A stretch of 64,000 nt of DNA from contig OX336355.1 of NCBI GenBank assembly GCA_946902875.1, positions 18,199,347-18,263,346 of the forward strand, in the 5' to 3' direction. Within the stretch, counting starts at the first letter, position 1; each line of letters begins with the position of its first letter. The position numbers and the translations under genes were made by a program. Of the stretch, positions 53,912 through 64,000 are shown one piece after another. Below the pieces are notes generated by a model that was given only the letters and a program-made list of their open reading frames with translations, had not been told where the DNA came from and ran no database searches. The DNA is from Nematopogon swammerdamellus (lineage: Eukaryota > Arthropoda > Insecta > Lepidoptera > Adelidae).

Positions 53912-54109
53912 ATGTTTTTCTATTTTGAGGGGTTTCTATGTGTAGGGTTTTTTTTAAATTTGTAATTTAACTTTTACTTCAAGTTTTTCAAGATACTTAG
54001 TTAATTTGACCTTGCAATAATTTTGTTACGTTAGGTTAGTTATTAAGGTTACAAGTACATAAATTAGTTTTGTAATAATTTGCGCTCATTTACAGGCGAC
54101 GAGTGAAAC

Positions 54110-54360
54110 TATAATAAAAATCCATTTGACAGCTGAGATCCCTTCTCACCAATTAGGAAAAGTGTCGATGATCTTCCAATCAGTTGACCTGATCTTCATC
54201 AAACATAGCTAAGAACCATCCCGGTTAAACCAGCTTCCAAATAAAAAACGGCATCCAAATCGGTTCATCTGTTTTGGAGTTACGATGCCGCAGACAGACA
54301 CACAGGCGCACACACACACACAGACGGACGGAGATGTCAAATTCTATAAGACCCCTCCTT
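54110..54360 (+). mobile_element. Dispersed repeat with CA/GA microsatellite
   Basis: CGGCATCCAAATCGGTTCAT, TTGGAGTTACGATGCCGCAG then ACACACAGACGG. The reverse counterpart is at 57,170-57,300 (GGCATCGTAGCTCCCAAAAG). Class unknown. Confidence 0.5.
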
Positions 54361-54547
54361 CTGCGTAATTGGCACGTACTGATTTTGTCAGCCTCGGTAG
54401 CTCAGTGGTGCGGTCGGTCGACTGTTTTCAAGAAACCCTGAGCGCGGTCAGTTCTTGGATGGGTGACCGCTCGACATTTGGAGACTGACCGTGATTCGGA
54501 TTCTACGTAAACTGTGGGTCCCTTCCCTTCTTACCTTACTAGGTGGT

Positions 54548-55373
54548 TCAATTCAATTCAATTCAATTTCTTTATTGTGATATCACCCGTAGGCATGACA
54601 ATATTCATAATAAAAACACAATACAAGCAGAGCAGAGATAAGCAATACACACACATCACTTAAAAATAAAAAATTGCTTCTAAACTTGTACCACAGAATA
54701 GAAAAGAGTACACTAAATATAAAACACAAAAAGCATTATAAAATCAACAAGTCGACTAAATTAATTAATCATTCAAATAAATCATTGACAGATTAAACTA
54801 AATAATAAATAGAAATATACTCGTATCAATATACATTTTAAAAATATTAAATATTACATGACAATTACAGATTAGTTATAAAATCAACATTTAAATAAAA
54901 TATACGATTGAAATTACATTTTTGCTCGTGCAATAGGGAATTTGTCATGTTCATAAAATTATTTATTTATTACAAATATTTACAGCTCATAACTAAAGAT
55001 TATACATTTATTTAATTATACATTTCATTTATAAAGATTAGACAATTGATAATTTACCTTAACTTAAACATAACCATAAATTATACATTTGTTTCAAATG
55101 CATAGAGAAAAGAAAATAATAAAATATATCTATAAATACCTTTCCCAATAGTTAATAAATAGATGACTAATAAAATAAATTACACATTCGTCGGTTTAAG
55201 AGTATGTAGGCCTTCTTTAAAATATTCCTGAAGGGTATAAAAAGGGTTTTTGATCAAATATTCTTTAAGCTGTGATTTAAACTTGTTGCATGTATCGGAC
55301 ATTTTGATGTAATTTGGCAAATAATTATATATTTTTATCGACAAGAAACTTCGGCTTCTTCTCTTTAAATTTA
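54548..55373 (-). mobile_element. LINE 3' end with (ATTGA)n tail
   Basis: Tail TCAATTCAATTCAATTCAAT seen in reverse, about 600 bp of AT-rich 3' untranslated region, and a coding remnant at its inner end. 5'-truncated. Confidence 0.8.
55180..55373 (-). pseudogene. LINE C-terminal coding remnant
   Basis: Open for 64 codons to TAA: NLKRRSRSFLSIKIYNYLPN, YIKMSDTCNKFKSQLKEYLI, KNPFYTLQEYFKEGLHTL. The '.SFL.IKIYN.LP..IK...FK..LK.YL....FY.L.E' pattern is that of non-LTR reverse transcriptase ends. Lies directly against the SINE. Confidence 0.7.
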
Positions 55374-55597
55374 GTAGGGTTCATCGTACCCGGGTTGGTA
55401 CCACCGCACTGAATGAAACGTCGGTCGAAACGGCTACGTAAAATATTTCGTGTTTTCCGTCCAGTTCACTGTAGCCGACATGAAATGAAGGGAAGCACTG
55501 ACATGGCACCTAGTTCACCCGGTGTTATGGGCTGACATCACGGATGTTGTATTGTAGCTGACGTAGCCAACCGTGTCAGTTTCGCATTAAAAAAAAA

Positions 55598-55958
55598 TTT
55601 TAATGTGCCACTTCTGTTAGATAGCGTGTTATTCATTCATTGTTCTGTGTGTGGGTCCCAGCGTCTACCTTAGCATCTTAATGGTATGTATGTAGATTAT
55701 ATACGTACATATGTATTAATATTTATGTCGTGGGCTATATTAAGAATATCCCCGTGGCTTTTTAAATCGGTTCACAATTTTGCCAACACCCAGGCTCAAT
55801 CAAAGCGCTCAGATCAAATTTGATATGATAGCGCTCGGGTGCAGGGCGGTCATGTTTACATCACTTACGGTTTACCCAATTATTGGAAAGAAAGAAAGAA
55901 ATAAATGTATTGCTCGATAATCGTACATAATGCTTATGTTATACCGTTTGTCATATTT
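55598..55958. other. Spacer
   Basis: No feature supported. Confidence 0.35.
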
Positions 55959-56360
55959 GTCAGCCTCGATAGCTCAGTGGTGCAGACAATCAACTGTCGC
56001 TATTGAATGTTCAGCAACGCTGGGTGCGATCAGTACTTGGATGGGTGACCGCTGACCGTTGGAGTCTGACCGAAGTTCGGATTCCTCGTAAAACTGTAGG
56101 TCCCTTCCCTCCTAATCTTACTTGGTGGTAGGGTTTAACCCGCCCGGGTTGGTACCACCGCACTGAATGAAACGTCGGTCAAAACGGCTATGTAAATAGT
56201 TTGTGTTTTCCGACCAGTTCAGCGTAGCCGGCACGATCAAAGGGGGAAGCACTGACATGGCAACTAGTTCACCCGGTGTTATGGGCTGACATCACGGACG
56301 TTGTAGGTGATGTAGCCAACCGTGTCAGTTTCCATAAAAAAATAAAAAAAATAAAAAACA
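55959..56360 (+). mobile_element. SINE-A, full-length
   Basis: Very close to 43,319-43,708, including GTTCAGCAACGCTGGGTGCG, ATCAGTACTTGGATGGGTGA and GGTTCGGATTCC. Ends in an A-rich run. Confidence 0.92.
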
Positions 56361-56706
56361 CATGTCTGTATAGTGCAGTCTTATTCTACCATGCTCACTG
56401 GCTACATTCCCGTATCGGGCATGGTATGTTTAACTTTTGTCGCATACAAACTAGCTTAACCACACGTAAAGCATGAACTCAAATTACATAGAAAAAAATT
56501 ACATTAAAAAACAGTGTACAAACTAAAAAGGAGATAAAATAAATAATGTTAGATAAATAAATAAAGAAAGTCCATACATAAATAAAAATAACAATAACTA
56601 TAAATTTTAGATATATGTAGAAAAAAAAACATAACATAACATAATACATACAAAAGAAGCCCTGTCGCAGCGCTATTTAGAAATCGGGTGGATTTGCGGG
56701 TTGCGA
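56361..56706. other. A-rich spacer
   Basis: No feature supported. Confidence 0.4.
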
Positions 56707-57038
56707 TTTTTTTTTTTTTTTTTTATGGAAACTGACACGGTTGGCTACATCACCTACAACATCCGTGATGTCAGCCCATAACACCGGGTGAACTTGGTGC
56801 CACGTCAGTGCTTCCCTTCGGTCGTGCCGGCTACACTGAACTGGACGGAAAACACAAACTATTTACATAGCCGTTTCGACCGACCTTTCATTCAGTGCGG
56901 TGGTACCAACACGGGCGGATTAAACCATACCACTTAGTAATATAAGAAGGGAGTCATATCCCTTAGTCGCCTTTTACGACATACACGGGGAGAGATGCAG
57001 TGGGGCTATTCTTTTAAAGTACCGGCCCCACACGGTAC
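56707..57038 (-). mobile_element. SINE-C composite, full-length
   Basis: Element D head (CCGTGTGGGGCCGGTACTTT), CGTAAAAGGCGACTAAGGGA, ATATGACTCCCTTC, SINE-A body, T/A-run of about 18. By eye differs from 28,050-28,375 at only a handful of positions. Confidence 0.9.
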
Positions 57039-57169
57039 ATTGGATTGGATATTCAGTATAAACTTTATTAAAATAACGAAAATAAAACCTTTAACATAAG
57101 GATGCGTATAAGGTAACATTCCGCTCTTTCTGAGAGATATACCAACAATAATGATACAATCAGTTTTTA

Positions 57170-57300
57170 ACCCCCGACACAAAAACGGGGGTGTTATAAG
57201 TTTAACGTGTGTGTTTATGTATGTATATGTGTATGTGTGTATGGGTATCTGTGGCATCGTAGCTCCCAAAAGGATGGACTGATTTGAATGCGGTTTTTTT
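57170..57300 (-). mobile_element. Dispersed repeat (partner of 54.1 kb)
   Basis: CCCCCGACACAAAAACGGGG, GTGTTATAAGTTTAACGTG, GGCATCGTAGCTCCCAAAAG. Carries TGTATG microsatellite. Confidence 0.5.
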
Positions 57301-57339
57301 TTAAGCTGGAAATAAAAGTTTAATTAAAAATTTTAAAAA

Positions 57340-57497
57340 CCCTGACCCTTAAGACAGTTCAAAATAATTTCCGTTTACTTACTTAGTAAATAAAATATAA
57401 AACTCAGAGCTGCGCGGGAATTCACTTAGCGGTCCCCCGACTCCTTTGAGTAAGTAAACGGACATTATTTTTGACATTTTAAGGGCGGGGCCTTTTT
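57340..57497. mobile_element. Fold-back hairpin family, copy 3
   Basis: AAAATAATTTCCGTTTACTT / AAGTAAACGGACATTATTTT arms. The outer CCCTTAA is mirrored by TTAAGGG. The loop holds CGGTCCCCCGACTCCTTT. Confidence 0.75.
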
Positions 57498-57998
57498 TTT
57501 TAATTTTAATATATGTAAAACTTCATATATCAAAGTAGATCCGTGACTTAACTTTACTGGAAACCACACCCAGGTGTGGTGCTCGTAAACGGGTGCTATT
57601 TGTGGAGAGTGGCCTGCTTCATGTGGCAGTGTTGCGGGTATATAACTTCATACAATGTCATATTATATTTTCTAATGTACTTATTACTTTTCATGATTCG
57701 TATAAGTTTTAATTTTAATATTTCATTTCCGGGAGTACTTTAGTAACAGAAAGGCAACACTCATGGTCGCTCCTGATTGGTTGGTTTGAATTTGTAAAGT
57801 GTAACGAACATCAATAAGAAGAGAGGATGCAGAAGTGGGGAGCGAGTAGTGAAGGGGAGCGGGAAGAGAGGGCAGATTGCGGCTGGCTAGCTGGCAGGCG
57901 GTCGTGTGGACGGATCGACGAAGAAGACGATAGTGTACTAGATATTGTTTGTAGAATTGATTAACCGAGACAAGTGAATAAATATGTGATACGCTACA

Positions 57999-58580
57999 TT
58001 GCAGTTTATATTCATGACATACTGTTTAATGTTTATTAGAGTAATAAATGCATGTCAACTGGGGCACGTTTGGCTGTCCATGGTGGAGTGCTGGCCCCTA
58101 CACTCATTGTACGGGAGTGAAAGTTGGGCATGGCAGAAGAAGCATGAAAGCAGGATTAGTGCTGTGGAAATGCGCGCGTTGAGGAGTATGTGTGGAGTTA
58201 CAATGAAAGATAGATTGTTGAGAAATAGTGCAGTGCGAGAGCGCTGTGGGCTGAAAGAAGATATAGTGACAAGGATTGAGAAAGGGATGCTTCGGTGGTT
58301 CGGTCATGTTGGAAGAATGGATGATAGGAGACTAACGAAAGAATTTTATGAAGCAAATGTGAGTGGAAGAGTCGGGAAGGGTCGCCCTAGACGCACTTAC
58401 CTGGACCAGATCGGGCATGTGCTCAAAAAGGGGCAAGTGCGTAGCACCCGTAACCGACGAGCATGCATGGAACATTATGGAAGTGGAAGAGGCGGCAGAG
58501 GTGTGTCAGGATCGTGGCACGTGGAGATCCGTTGTCTCTGCCTACCCCACCGGGAAACAGGCGTGACGCTATGTATGTAA
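57999..58580 (+). pseudogene. RTE-like LINE C-terminus
   Basis: Open 193-codon frame. LINE identity begins at about residue 37: [72 protein letters not shown]. This is the conserved 'YG.E.W......I...EM..LR...G......IRWFGHV.RM......GRPR..W' end of RTE-type polymerases. The first about 36 residues come from flanking DNA. It ends near TATGTATG, similar to the element D tail. Confidence 0.8.
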
Positions 58581-58849
58581 AACATTTTCTATCTCTCTAA
58601 ACTGAACTATAAAAATCAAAGTTGCCATCAGCTCACGGGCTACACAGTCGGGCTCGCGCCCTGTAATCCCGGTACTTAGGCGCGCATTACCGATCCGATG
58701 GCGACTATTATACAGCATAATGCTATATCGCACCACCACCACCGCACCACTGCCAACATACCACCACACGGCCACACACACTATACCATTCTATACATAT
58801 TCATATGTCGATGTTCTATACCCACATTATACGAGTATCATTATCTCTA

Positions 58850-59538
58850 TCTCTAGTTCTTATAAAAGGGAACGTCTGTCTGTATGTATACAGAGTGTTG
58901 CAACCCCAACCGTTAAACCCGAAAGGGGGTTATTCTATACGTGAAACCGAACAACTTTTGTTCTACGACTTTTTAATTTGAAGAAAAAAAAATATTTTCC
59001 CCATACATTTTGAGAATAGGTATTAAAATTTTGTATGGAAAAAATAAATTTAATTTTTGTTTCAAATTTGTTTTTTCGCCGCATAAGTTATTTAGTTTCA
59101 CATATAGAACCACCCCCTGATGTCAGTTAAAAATATTACAGGGGCAATTGCAACACCGTGTATATTATGTATGTTTAAGGTAAACTCCAGAAACTGATCA
59201 GATTTGTATGCGCTTTGAACTAATGTAAAGAGTAGTACTTGAGGCTCACTATAGGCTTTATAATACCGTCATGCTAAATAGCCTTAGGGCTAGTATGAAC
59301 GGAATTTAGTGTCGAATGGTAGTGCTGGATGGAGAGGCCAGAGAAGAACGGTGGGGAGGGGGTGGGAGGGAAGGAGGAGGAGGGAGGGTCGGGAAGGGAT
59401 GGGGAAGCAAGGGTAGGAGGGAGAGAGAGGGAGAGAAAATAAAACAAGCGATCGTTTGTATTATTATCATATTTGCGTTTAAATCGGATTTACTATTAAA
59501 CCGAGTCTACCGCGAGCGAAGCCGCGGGAAAAAGCTAG
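58850..59538 (+). mobile_element. Helitron-like element, copy 2, with MITE inside
   Basis: A|TCTCTAGTTCTTATAAAAGG at the 5' end; CGCGAGCGAAGCCGCGGG, AAAAAG, CTAG|T at the 3' end. The G-rich purine tract at 59,340-59,440 has many GGGA runs. The MITE at 58,891-59,160 interrupts TGTATG|TA|...|TA|TATTATG. Confidence 0.65.
58891..59160. mobile_element. TA-flanked MITE
   Basis: CAGAGTGTTGCAACCCC at the left, GGGGCAATTGCAACACCGTG at the right, TA on both sides, 270 bp. Confidence 0.8.
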
Positions 59539-59693
59539 TATAGTATACGTATGGATGCTTTTGTTACCATGCCGTATCTGTTAATCTGTTTCGAAAACTA
59601 AGTAGATTACAAAAAAACGGTGAAATTTGGAACAAAACAATATTTTAAAGTTCTCTATACATTTTCGTAAATACCTAACCTATCGACTGTCTT

Positions 59694-59930
59694 TTTTTTT
59701 TTATGGAAACTGACACGGTTGCCTACATCACCTACAACATCCGTGATGTTAGCCCATAACACCGGGTGAACTAGGTGCCATGTCAGTGCTTCCCTTCTGT
59801 CGTGATCATAAGCACACCTGGGCGCGTTCAGTACTTGGATGGGTGACCGCTCGACCGTTGGAGGCTGACCGCGCGTGGTTCGGATTCCACCTAAAAATGT
59901 AGGCCCCTTCCATTCTTACCTTACTAGTTA
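59694..59930. mobile_element. SINE-A tail (minus) fused to SINE-A head (plus)
   Basis: 59,694-59,798 is a minus-strand 3' end (ATGGAAACTGACACGGTTGC to GCTTCCCTTC). At about 59,799 it turns into plus-strand 5S-like head (GTGATCATAAGCACACCTGG, CAGTACTTGGATGGGTGACC), B box and core start. Confidence 0.75.
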
Positions 59931-60176
59931 ACGTAACACCGACCACCACGTTTAGCAAAGTATTCGGACAATATAACTATCAAGCAGCAAGTAAGGTACG
60001 ACGATCCACCCGCTGCATGACTCGGTGGAAGGACCGTTCCAAGGTGAGAGAAGAGATGGCTAGCCTGTCACCCTTTAGCGTGGCATTTTTTCCTTGTCCC
60101 TTAGTCGCCTTTTACGACATGCACGGAGAGATATGAAGTGGGTCTATTCTTTTTAAGTACCGGCCCCACACGGTAC
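59931..60176 (-). mobile_element. Element D, 3'-truncated
   Basis: ACACCGACCACCACGTTTAG to CCGGCCCCACACGGTAC. Directly abuts the fused SINE. Confidence 0.8.
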
Positions 60177-60510
60177 GTTTCACAGTTCTAATCAGCGCGT
60201 AATCGACAGAAAATTAGCATGTGCTCGCACAGCCCATTTCTCAAATCAATCCACGATTGAATGCCATAAAAACCAAAGTACCGCATTGACACACACCGAG
60301 GTCACGTATAAATACAGTTAAATCGAAAACTCACATGTCCAGCCAATTACAAAGATTACTCGCGGGTAGTTACGGTTACGTCTGCGCAGCGCGAGGTCCG
60401 ATTACAGGCATTATGCCCGGGCGCACCAAGGTGTGAGAGGTTAGGTCTAATATCGCACCGAGCATCGCAATTATTACTAATATTACCGACTTTATGGTAC
60501 AAATGTGGAA

Positions 60511-60779
60511 ACTATTGAGAAATATTCGGTGGATCATGGATGAGGCGAGTATTTATTCACATTTTTGAATTTGGAATAGAATTTTTTTAAATTCTAATAT
60601 GTCAACTCTTATGCTGAACGTTACTGAGCGCTACATACGCGGAACTATTGAGAAATATTCGGTGGATTATGGATGAGGCGAGTATTTATTCACATTTTTG
60701 AATTTGGAATAGAATTTTTTAAATTCTAATATGTCAACTCTTATACTGAACTGAACGTTACTGAGCGCTACATACGCGG
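60511..60779. repeat. Tandem duplication of about 135 bp
   Basis: 60,511-60,642 and 60,644-60,779 share ACTATTGAGAAATATTCGGT through GAGCGCTACATACGCGG, with a few substitutions and a 5-bp CTGAA duplication in the second. Confidence 0.9.
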
Positions 60780-60834
60780 CGGGTGGCCGAGTGGTCTGGG
60801 GGACCGCTTCTCGTGCGAGAGGTCCGAGGTTCGA
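60780..60834 (+). mobile_element. SINE-B head only
   Basis: GCGGGTGGCCGAGTGGTCTG to GAGGTTCGAT. Cut at the end of the B box, where MITE copy 2 begins. Confidence 0.75.
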
Positions 60835-61168
60835 TTTTTTACCCCCTAAACCTTATGCGATTTTCACAATTCTTTTTTTGTTTTAATAAGGACAGTCGAA
60901 TCTATGTTATTGTAACTAAACTCTAACGTGATCACTCAATAAAGTTTAATGAACTTCATGTCATCAAAAAATACAAAATAAATTTGTTTTCGATCGAAAT
61001 ACAAATTCGTAGCTCCTGTGTTGTATATTTCATCTAAACAAAAAAATGACAGGAACGTAGATTGAACTATCCTTAAGACATGAAAAATCATTTTTTTTAA
61101 TCAAATAAGTTTTAGGGGGCTAGAAAACATAAATGCCAAAAGACGATTTTGTATGGAGAAAGTTAACT
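60835..61168. mobile_element. Inverted-repeat MITE, copy 2
   Basis: TTTTTACCCCCTAAACCTTA, ATAAGGACAGTCGAATCTAT, GGAACGTAGATTGAACT, AAATGCCAAAAGACGATTTT. Matches 23,067-23,408; the outer left arm is lost. Confidence 0.65.
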
Positions 61169-61223
61169 TCCGTCTCGTCTTAAGTCTCGGTTAACATTTA
61201 TCCGTCGGTTAAAGTTAAATTTC

Positions 61224-61712
61224 TCATACAGTTGGCAGCCGTTTAGTCGGTCCGGCAAACCGGCTGCCGGAAGATGAAGCTAGGGCTTGGTCAATATCTC
61301 CAATATTAGCTGACGAGAGATCCAACTGTACACATTGGAAATAAAACCCCGGCTTATAATCACGGTTATTGTTTTTCTCGCTCGTTAATAACACGTTCCC
61401 TGGACCAATAATCAGTGATACGAGTTGCAACGGCTGATCGGAAGGGGTAGACAGACCGGACGGTTGCAGCATAGTGGAACTATAAAAGGGTTTGATGGTC
61501 CATGTAACCGCAGAAATGATCAGACCTTTCTTTTTGGTCAAACCTTCCGTTGAAGAAATATATATATATATATACCTATACGAAGAAATATAAATAGACA
61601 ACAATGTCACCAATGGGGTAGGCCAGATAGATCTCCACGGTCCTCTTCGGACACATGCCTCTTCTTCATCTGCCTTGTCCTGCAGGTCGCGTCGATATCG
61701 AGTACTACGCAC
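61224..61712 (-). CDS. Unrecognised open frame, 162 codons
   Basis: Reads RRDLQDKADEEEACVRRGPW at the start, contains a low-complexity YRYIYIYISS from a TA run, then KGLIISAVTWTIKPFYSSTM, PLQLVSLIIGPGNVLLTSEK, KPGFYFQCVQLDLSSANIGD. No domain, signal peptide or repeat is recognised. It is the longest frame here that is not explained by a known element. It may be chance, a transposon relic or a small gene; the TA run may hide an intron. Confidence 0.2.
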   Translation of the reverse strand: MRSTRYRRDLQDKADEEEACVRRGPWRSIWPTPLVTLLSIYISSYRYIYIYISSTEGLTKKKGLIISAVTWTIKPFYSSTMLQPSGLSTPSDQPLQLVSLIIGPGNVLLTSEKNNNRDYKPGFYFQCVQLDLSSANIGDIDQALASSSGSRFAGPTKRLPTV

Positions 61713-61767
61713 TTAAAAAATAATATTCATTCATTTATTTAGCATAAATAGCCCTTACGAGCCGTGC

Positions 61768-61820
61768 ACATTATTGTGATGTAGCCAACCGTGTCAGTTC
61801 CCATAAAAAAATAAATTAAA
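61768..61820 (+). mobile_element. SINE-A 3' scrap
   Basis: GTGATGTAGCCAACCGTGTC, AGTTCCCATAAAAAA. Confidence 0.7.
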
Positions 61821-62210
61821 AAAATTAAAAAAAAACTTAGTACAAACAGCCTTAAAAAAATAATAAAATTCTAAACAATGTATAAAAACCAATAAAATTT
61901 ACCGCGTCAAAAATCACAAATTTAAATTCCAATATAGGTCAATATCAATGTAAATTATAATTAAAATCATTCTTTCAAATTAAAAAATGGGTGTGACGTT
62001 TATTCCTTCATTTTACATTAATTATTTTTATTAATTCCTATTTATCTAATATTAACACATTTTCATTTCATATCAATTATAATTTTTTTTATAAACTAAA
62101 AATTTAAATCTAAAATTGGTATAAAAACAATAGTGGAGTTTCCACCACCGGCGGCGGCGGGGGAAAAAATTAATTAATTCTTATTATTATCTATATTTCT
62201 TATCCTTCCT

Positions 62211-62450
62211 CCTTACCTATAATAAAATCCAACGTCTGCTTTCTGTCTGAGTGTCTGAGTGTCTGAGTGTATGTATGTCTGTCCGCTTATAACTCGAGAA
62301 CCACTGAACCGATTTTAATAAAACAAAATTCTACGGATAGCTTGATTCTTCCCATCAACTATAGGCTACTTTATATCACGCTAAATGGCTTATGAGGTTA
62401 GCAGTGAAGTGAAATATGAGAGCGGGCGGAGCCGCGGGCACAGCTTGTAA
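62211..62450 (+). mobile_element. Element E (Helitron-like), copy 3
   Basis: CCTTACCTATAATAAAATCC to GCCGCGGGCACAGCTTG|T. Confidence 0.65.
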
Positions 62451-62483
62451 ATATATTTATATCTCTCTCATTAATTATTTTGT

Positions 62484-62945
62484 AGGGTTCCGTACGATAC
62501 GAGACCTTATTATGAAGCCTACGTCGTCTGTCCTACCCACAGCTATAAAGAGCCGTATCTTTTGAACCGTCATAGGTAGCCGGTTGAAATTTTCATAGAA
62601 TATTTGTTATTGTGGTGGATAAGTAAAAAATGTATTGGAGTCCCCATACAAGAAATTTGTTTTTTTATTCAACTTTTTTTTTGTTTGTTAGCTCTCTATC
62701 GTAAAAACGGTAACACATACAAGAGTCAAACGTGGTGTGATTATAGTACAAACTCTAAAGTAAAATAACAAATAATTTAAAAAAGCACCCAATAATGTGA
62801 GTCGAGCTCGCGCTAGGATCACGAAGTCAATGAAATAAAACAATATTTTTTTTAATAAATAAATAACATAAATAAATTGTGTGGTGGTACGATACGCGAG
62901 TCCGACTCGCACTTGGCCGGTTTTTTTACACAAATAAACATGTTT
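62484..62945 (+). mobile_element. 'agggttccgtac' repeat family, long copy
   Basis: AGGGTTCCGTACGATACGAG, CGTATCTTTTGAACCGTCAT, CTATCGTAAAAACGGTAACA, CGCGAGTCCGACTCGCACTT, GGCCGG. Opposite orientation to 22,622-23,034. Confidence 0.65.
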
Positions 62946-62965
62946 TATTTGATTTGATTTTATGT

Positions 62966-63008
62966 ATGTCCGCACAGCCACCCATGCAGGTTTTCATAAG
63001 AAAAAATG
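62966..63008 (+). mobile_element. LINE-1/SINE 3' scrap
   Basis: GCACAGCCACCCATGCAGG, TTTTCATAAGAAAAAA. Confidence 0.5.
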
Positions 63009-63058
63009 CAAAGAAACAACATTGGAGTTTAGGATTTGACCCTAATACGCCTTAGCAT

Positions 63059-63119
63059 TTTTTTTTTTTTATGGAAACTGACACGGTTGGCTACATCACC
63101 TACAACATCCGTGATGTCA
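63059..63119 (-). mobile_element. SINE-A 3' scrap
   Basis: T-run, ATGGAAACTGACACGGTTGG, ATCCGTGATGTCAT. Confidence 0.75.
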
Positions 63120-63557
63120 TACCATACCATAGCATACCAGCAAAATCACGATTGAAACTGAATAAATCCTATAAACTATAAATTACTGCAAAGCAAAGCA
63201 GACCCTATAAATCCAGCGTAACAGAAGAAGGCTTTACGCCTGGCCTCATTACTGAGTCAATCTGTAACGCATAAATTTAAGATTGTACTAATTAAAGGTA
63301 AGTGCGTATCTGAGTCTTTAGCAGTGTCCGCCGCTTCCTTATCTACGGAATACAATATAAATAAGAGTTATCTCTGATATCACCAATTGAATTAGTTCTC
63401 TGGCAAGCCAGAAGTTGTTGCTTTCTTCTTAGAAGAACTTTGAGATTGTCACGTAGTAGGTAGGTCATACCTTGCTCCAGATATTATGAAACTTTTTTTG
63501 AAGATTTAACTAAATTACTTGGGCGCGTTTTTTTTTTGCCTTGCTCTCACAACTAAT
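63120..63557. other. Spacer
   Basis: Mixed composition, no supported feature. Confidence 0.4.
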
Positions 63558-63798
63558 GTCAGCATCGGTAGCTCAGTGGTGCAATCGGTCGTCTGCCGTT
63601 AGTGATCATAAGCACACCTGGGCGCGGTCAGTACTTCGACCGTTGGAGGCTGATTGAGAATTGCACGTAAAACTGTAGGTCCATTCTTACCTTACAGGCG
63701 GTAGGGTGTAGAATGAAAGTCGAAGCGGCTATATTTGTGTTTTCCGCCCACGTTCAGTGTAGCCGGCACAACCAATGAGAAGAGGGAACATGGCACCT
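63558..63798 (+). mobile_element. SINE-A with several deletions
   Basis: Head ATCGGTAGCTCAGTGGTGC, 5S-like GCACACCTGGGCGCGGTCAG and TACTT, core shortened (lost 'TTTAACCCGCC' to 'GCACTG'), ends at CATGGCACCTTGTTCCC. Confidence 0.8.
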
Positions 63799-63960
63799 TG
63801 TTCCCCTCGGATCCTTCAAGAGGGGCGTGAATGGGCACCTGTCAGGCCGGAATGGCATTCGCAACCCCCGATACGGTCGAATGTCCATGGGCGTCGTTAG
63901 ATACCTTATGGGTGGCTCGGCGCCACATGTCGAGCTTTCAATAAACAAAATAATAAAAAA
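63799..63960 (+). mobile_element. LINE-2 tail
   Basis: CCTTCAAGAGGGGCGTGAAT, CATGGGCGTCGTTAGATACC, GGTGGCTCGGCGCCACATGT, TCAATAAACAAA. Abuts the SINE without a resolved duplication. Confidence 0.7.
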
Positions 63961-64000
63961 ATTAGTCATTGCTCGCTGAACCAACTGTATAAATCAATCT

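Larger units (their letters stand above)
54387..55597 (+). mobile_element. SINE-A split by a LINE
   Basis: Head and core 54,387-54,547 (5S-like GTCAGTTCTTGGATGGGTGA), body 55,374-55,597. TTACTAGGTGGT|AGTAGGGTTCATC is interrupted. Confidence 0.85.

Noticed and set aside
59316..59543. Gly/Glu/Arg-rich frame of 75 codons
   Set aside because: Translation of the G/A tract of a Helitron-like element.

Overview
The window reads as non-coding DNA from an insect, most probably a moth or butterfly (Lepidoptera). It is AT-rich, has no long conserved gene, and is packed with nested, decayed transposable elements. The Lepidoptera call rests on element types recognised from memory (RTE-like tails with TGCTGGACATAGGC, Jockey and CR1-like LINE ends, the 'GGCGACTAAGGGATA' repeat, mariner), not on a database search. 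Bacterial features (operons, Shine-Dalgarno sites, CRISPR) are absent.

The dominant content is a network of small retroelements. SINE-A (about 385 bp) has a head that joins tRNA-like A and B boxes to a segment matching the internal control region of 5S rRNA. SINE-B has a tRNA-Ser/Leu-like head. SINE-C carries a body nearly identical to SINE-A behind a third, unrelated head taken from element D (about 330 bp, 5' hairpin GTGGGGC/GCCCCAC, TATG-type tail). SINE-A and SINE-B share a middle core and a 3' end of the form 'AGCCA-CC...CATAAAA'. That 3' end is also the end of a CR1/Jockey-like LINE in the window (LINE-1), the likely source of the copying enzyme.

LINE remnants: LINE-1 (48.7-49.7, 50.4-50.8, 6.1, 44.6 and 38.5 kb), LINE-2 (5.4, 29.3, 30.3-30.9, 42.7, 63.8 kb), a YADD reverse transcriptase with ATTCT tail (12.3-13.7 kb), Jockey (17.4 kb), RTE-like pieces (10.8, 14.0, 16.1, 58.1 kb), a Penelope GIY-YIG fragment (15.4 kb) and a separate LINE C-terminus (55.2 kb). 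All are truncated or frameshifted.

DNA transposons: three hAT-type elements with exact 8-bp target duplications (31.2-33.2, 37.9-38.4, 44.7-45.1 kb). The first contains a deleted mariner (32.0-33.0 kb) and a SINE. Five TA-flanked MITEs lie at 11.2, 34.3, 47.2, 52.0 and 58.9 kb. There are three copies of a fold-back hairpin family and several Helitron-like elements with A|TC...CTAG|T boundaries. Tandem arrays lie at 4.4, 7.0, 7.8, 21.6, 23.4 and 43.1 kb.

The only candidate piece of a host gene is a 33-bp segment at 39,695-39,727 (minus strand) with good splice signals on both sides; it also contains an exact CTCF-type core motif. If it is an exon, much of the window is intron of a large minus-strand gene. 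Family names SINE-A/B/C, element D, element E and LINE-1/2 are local labels used only here.
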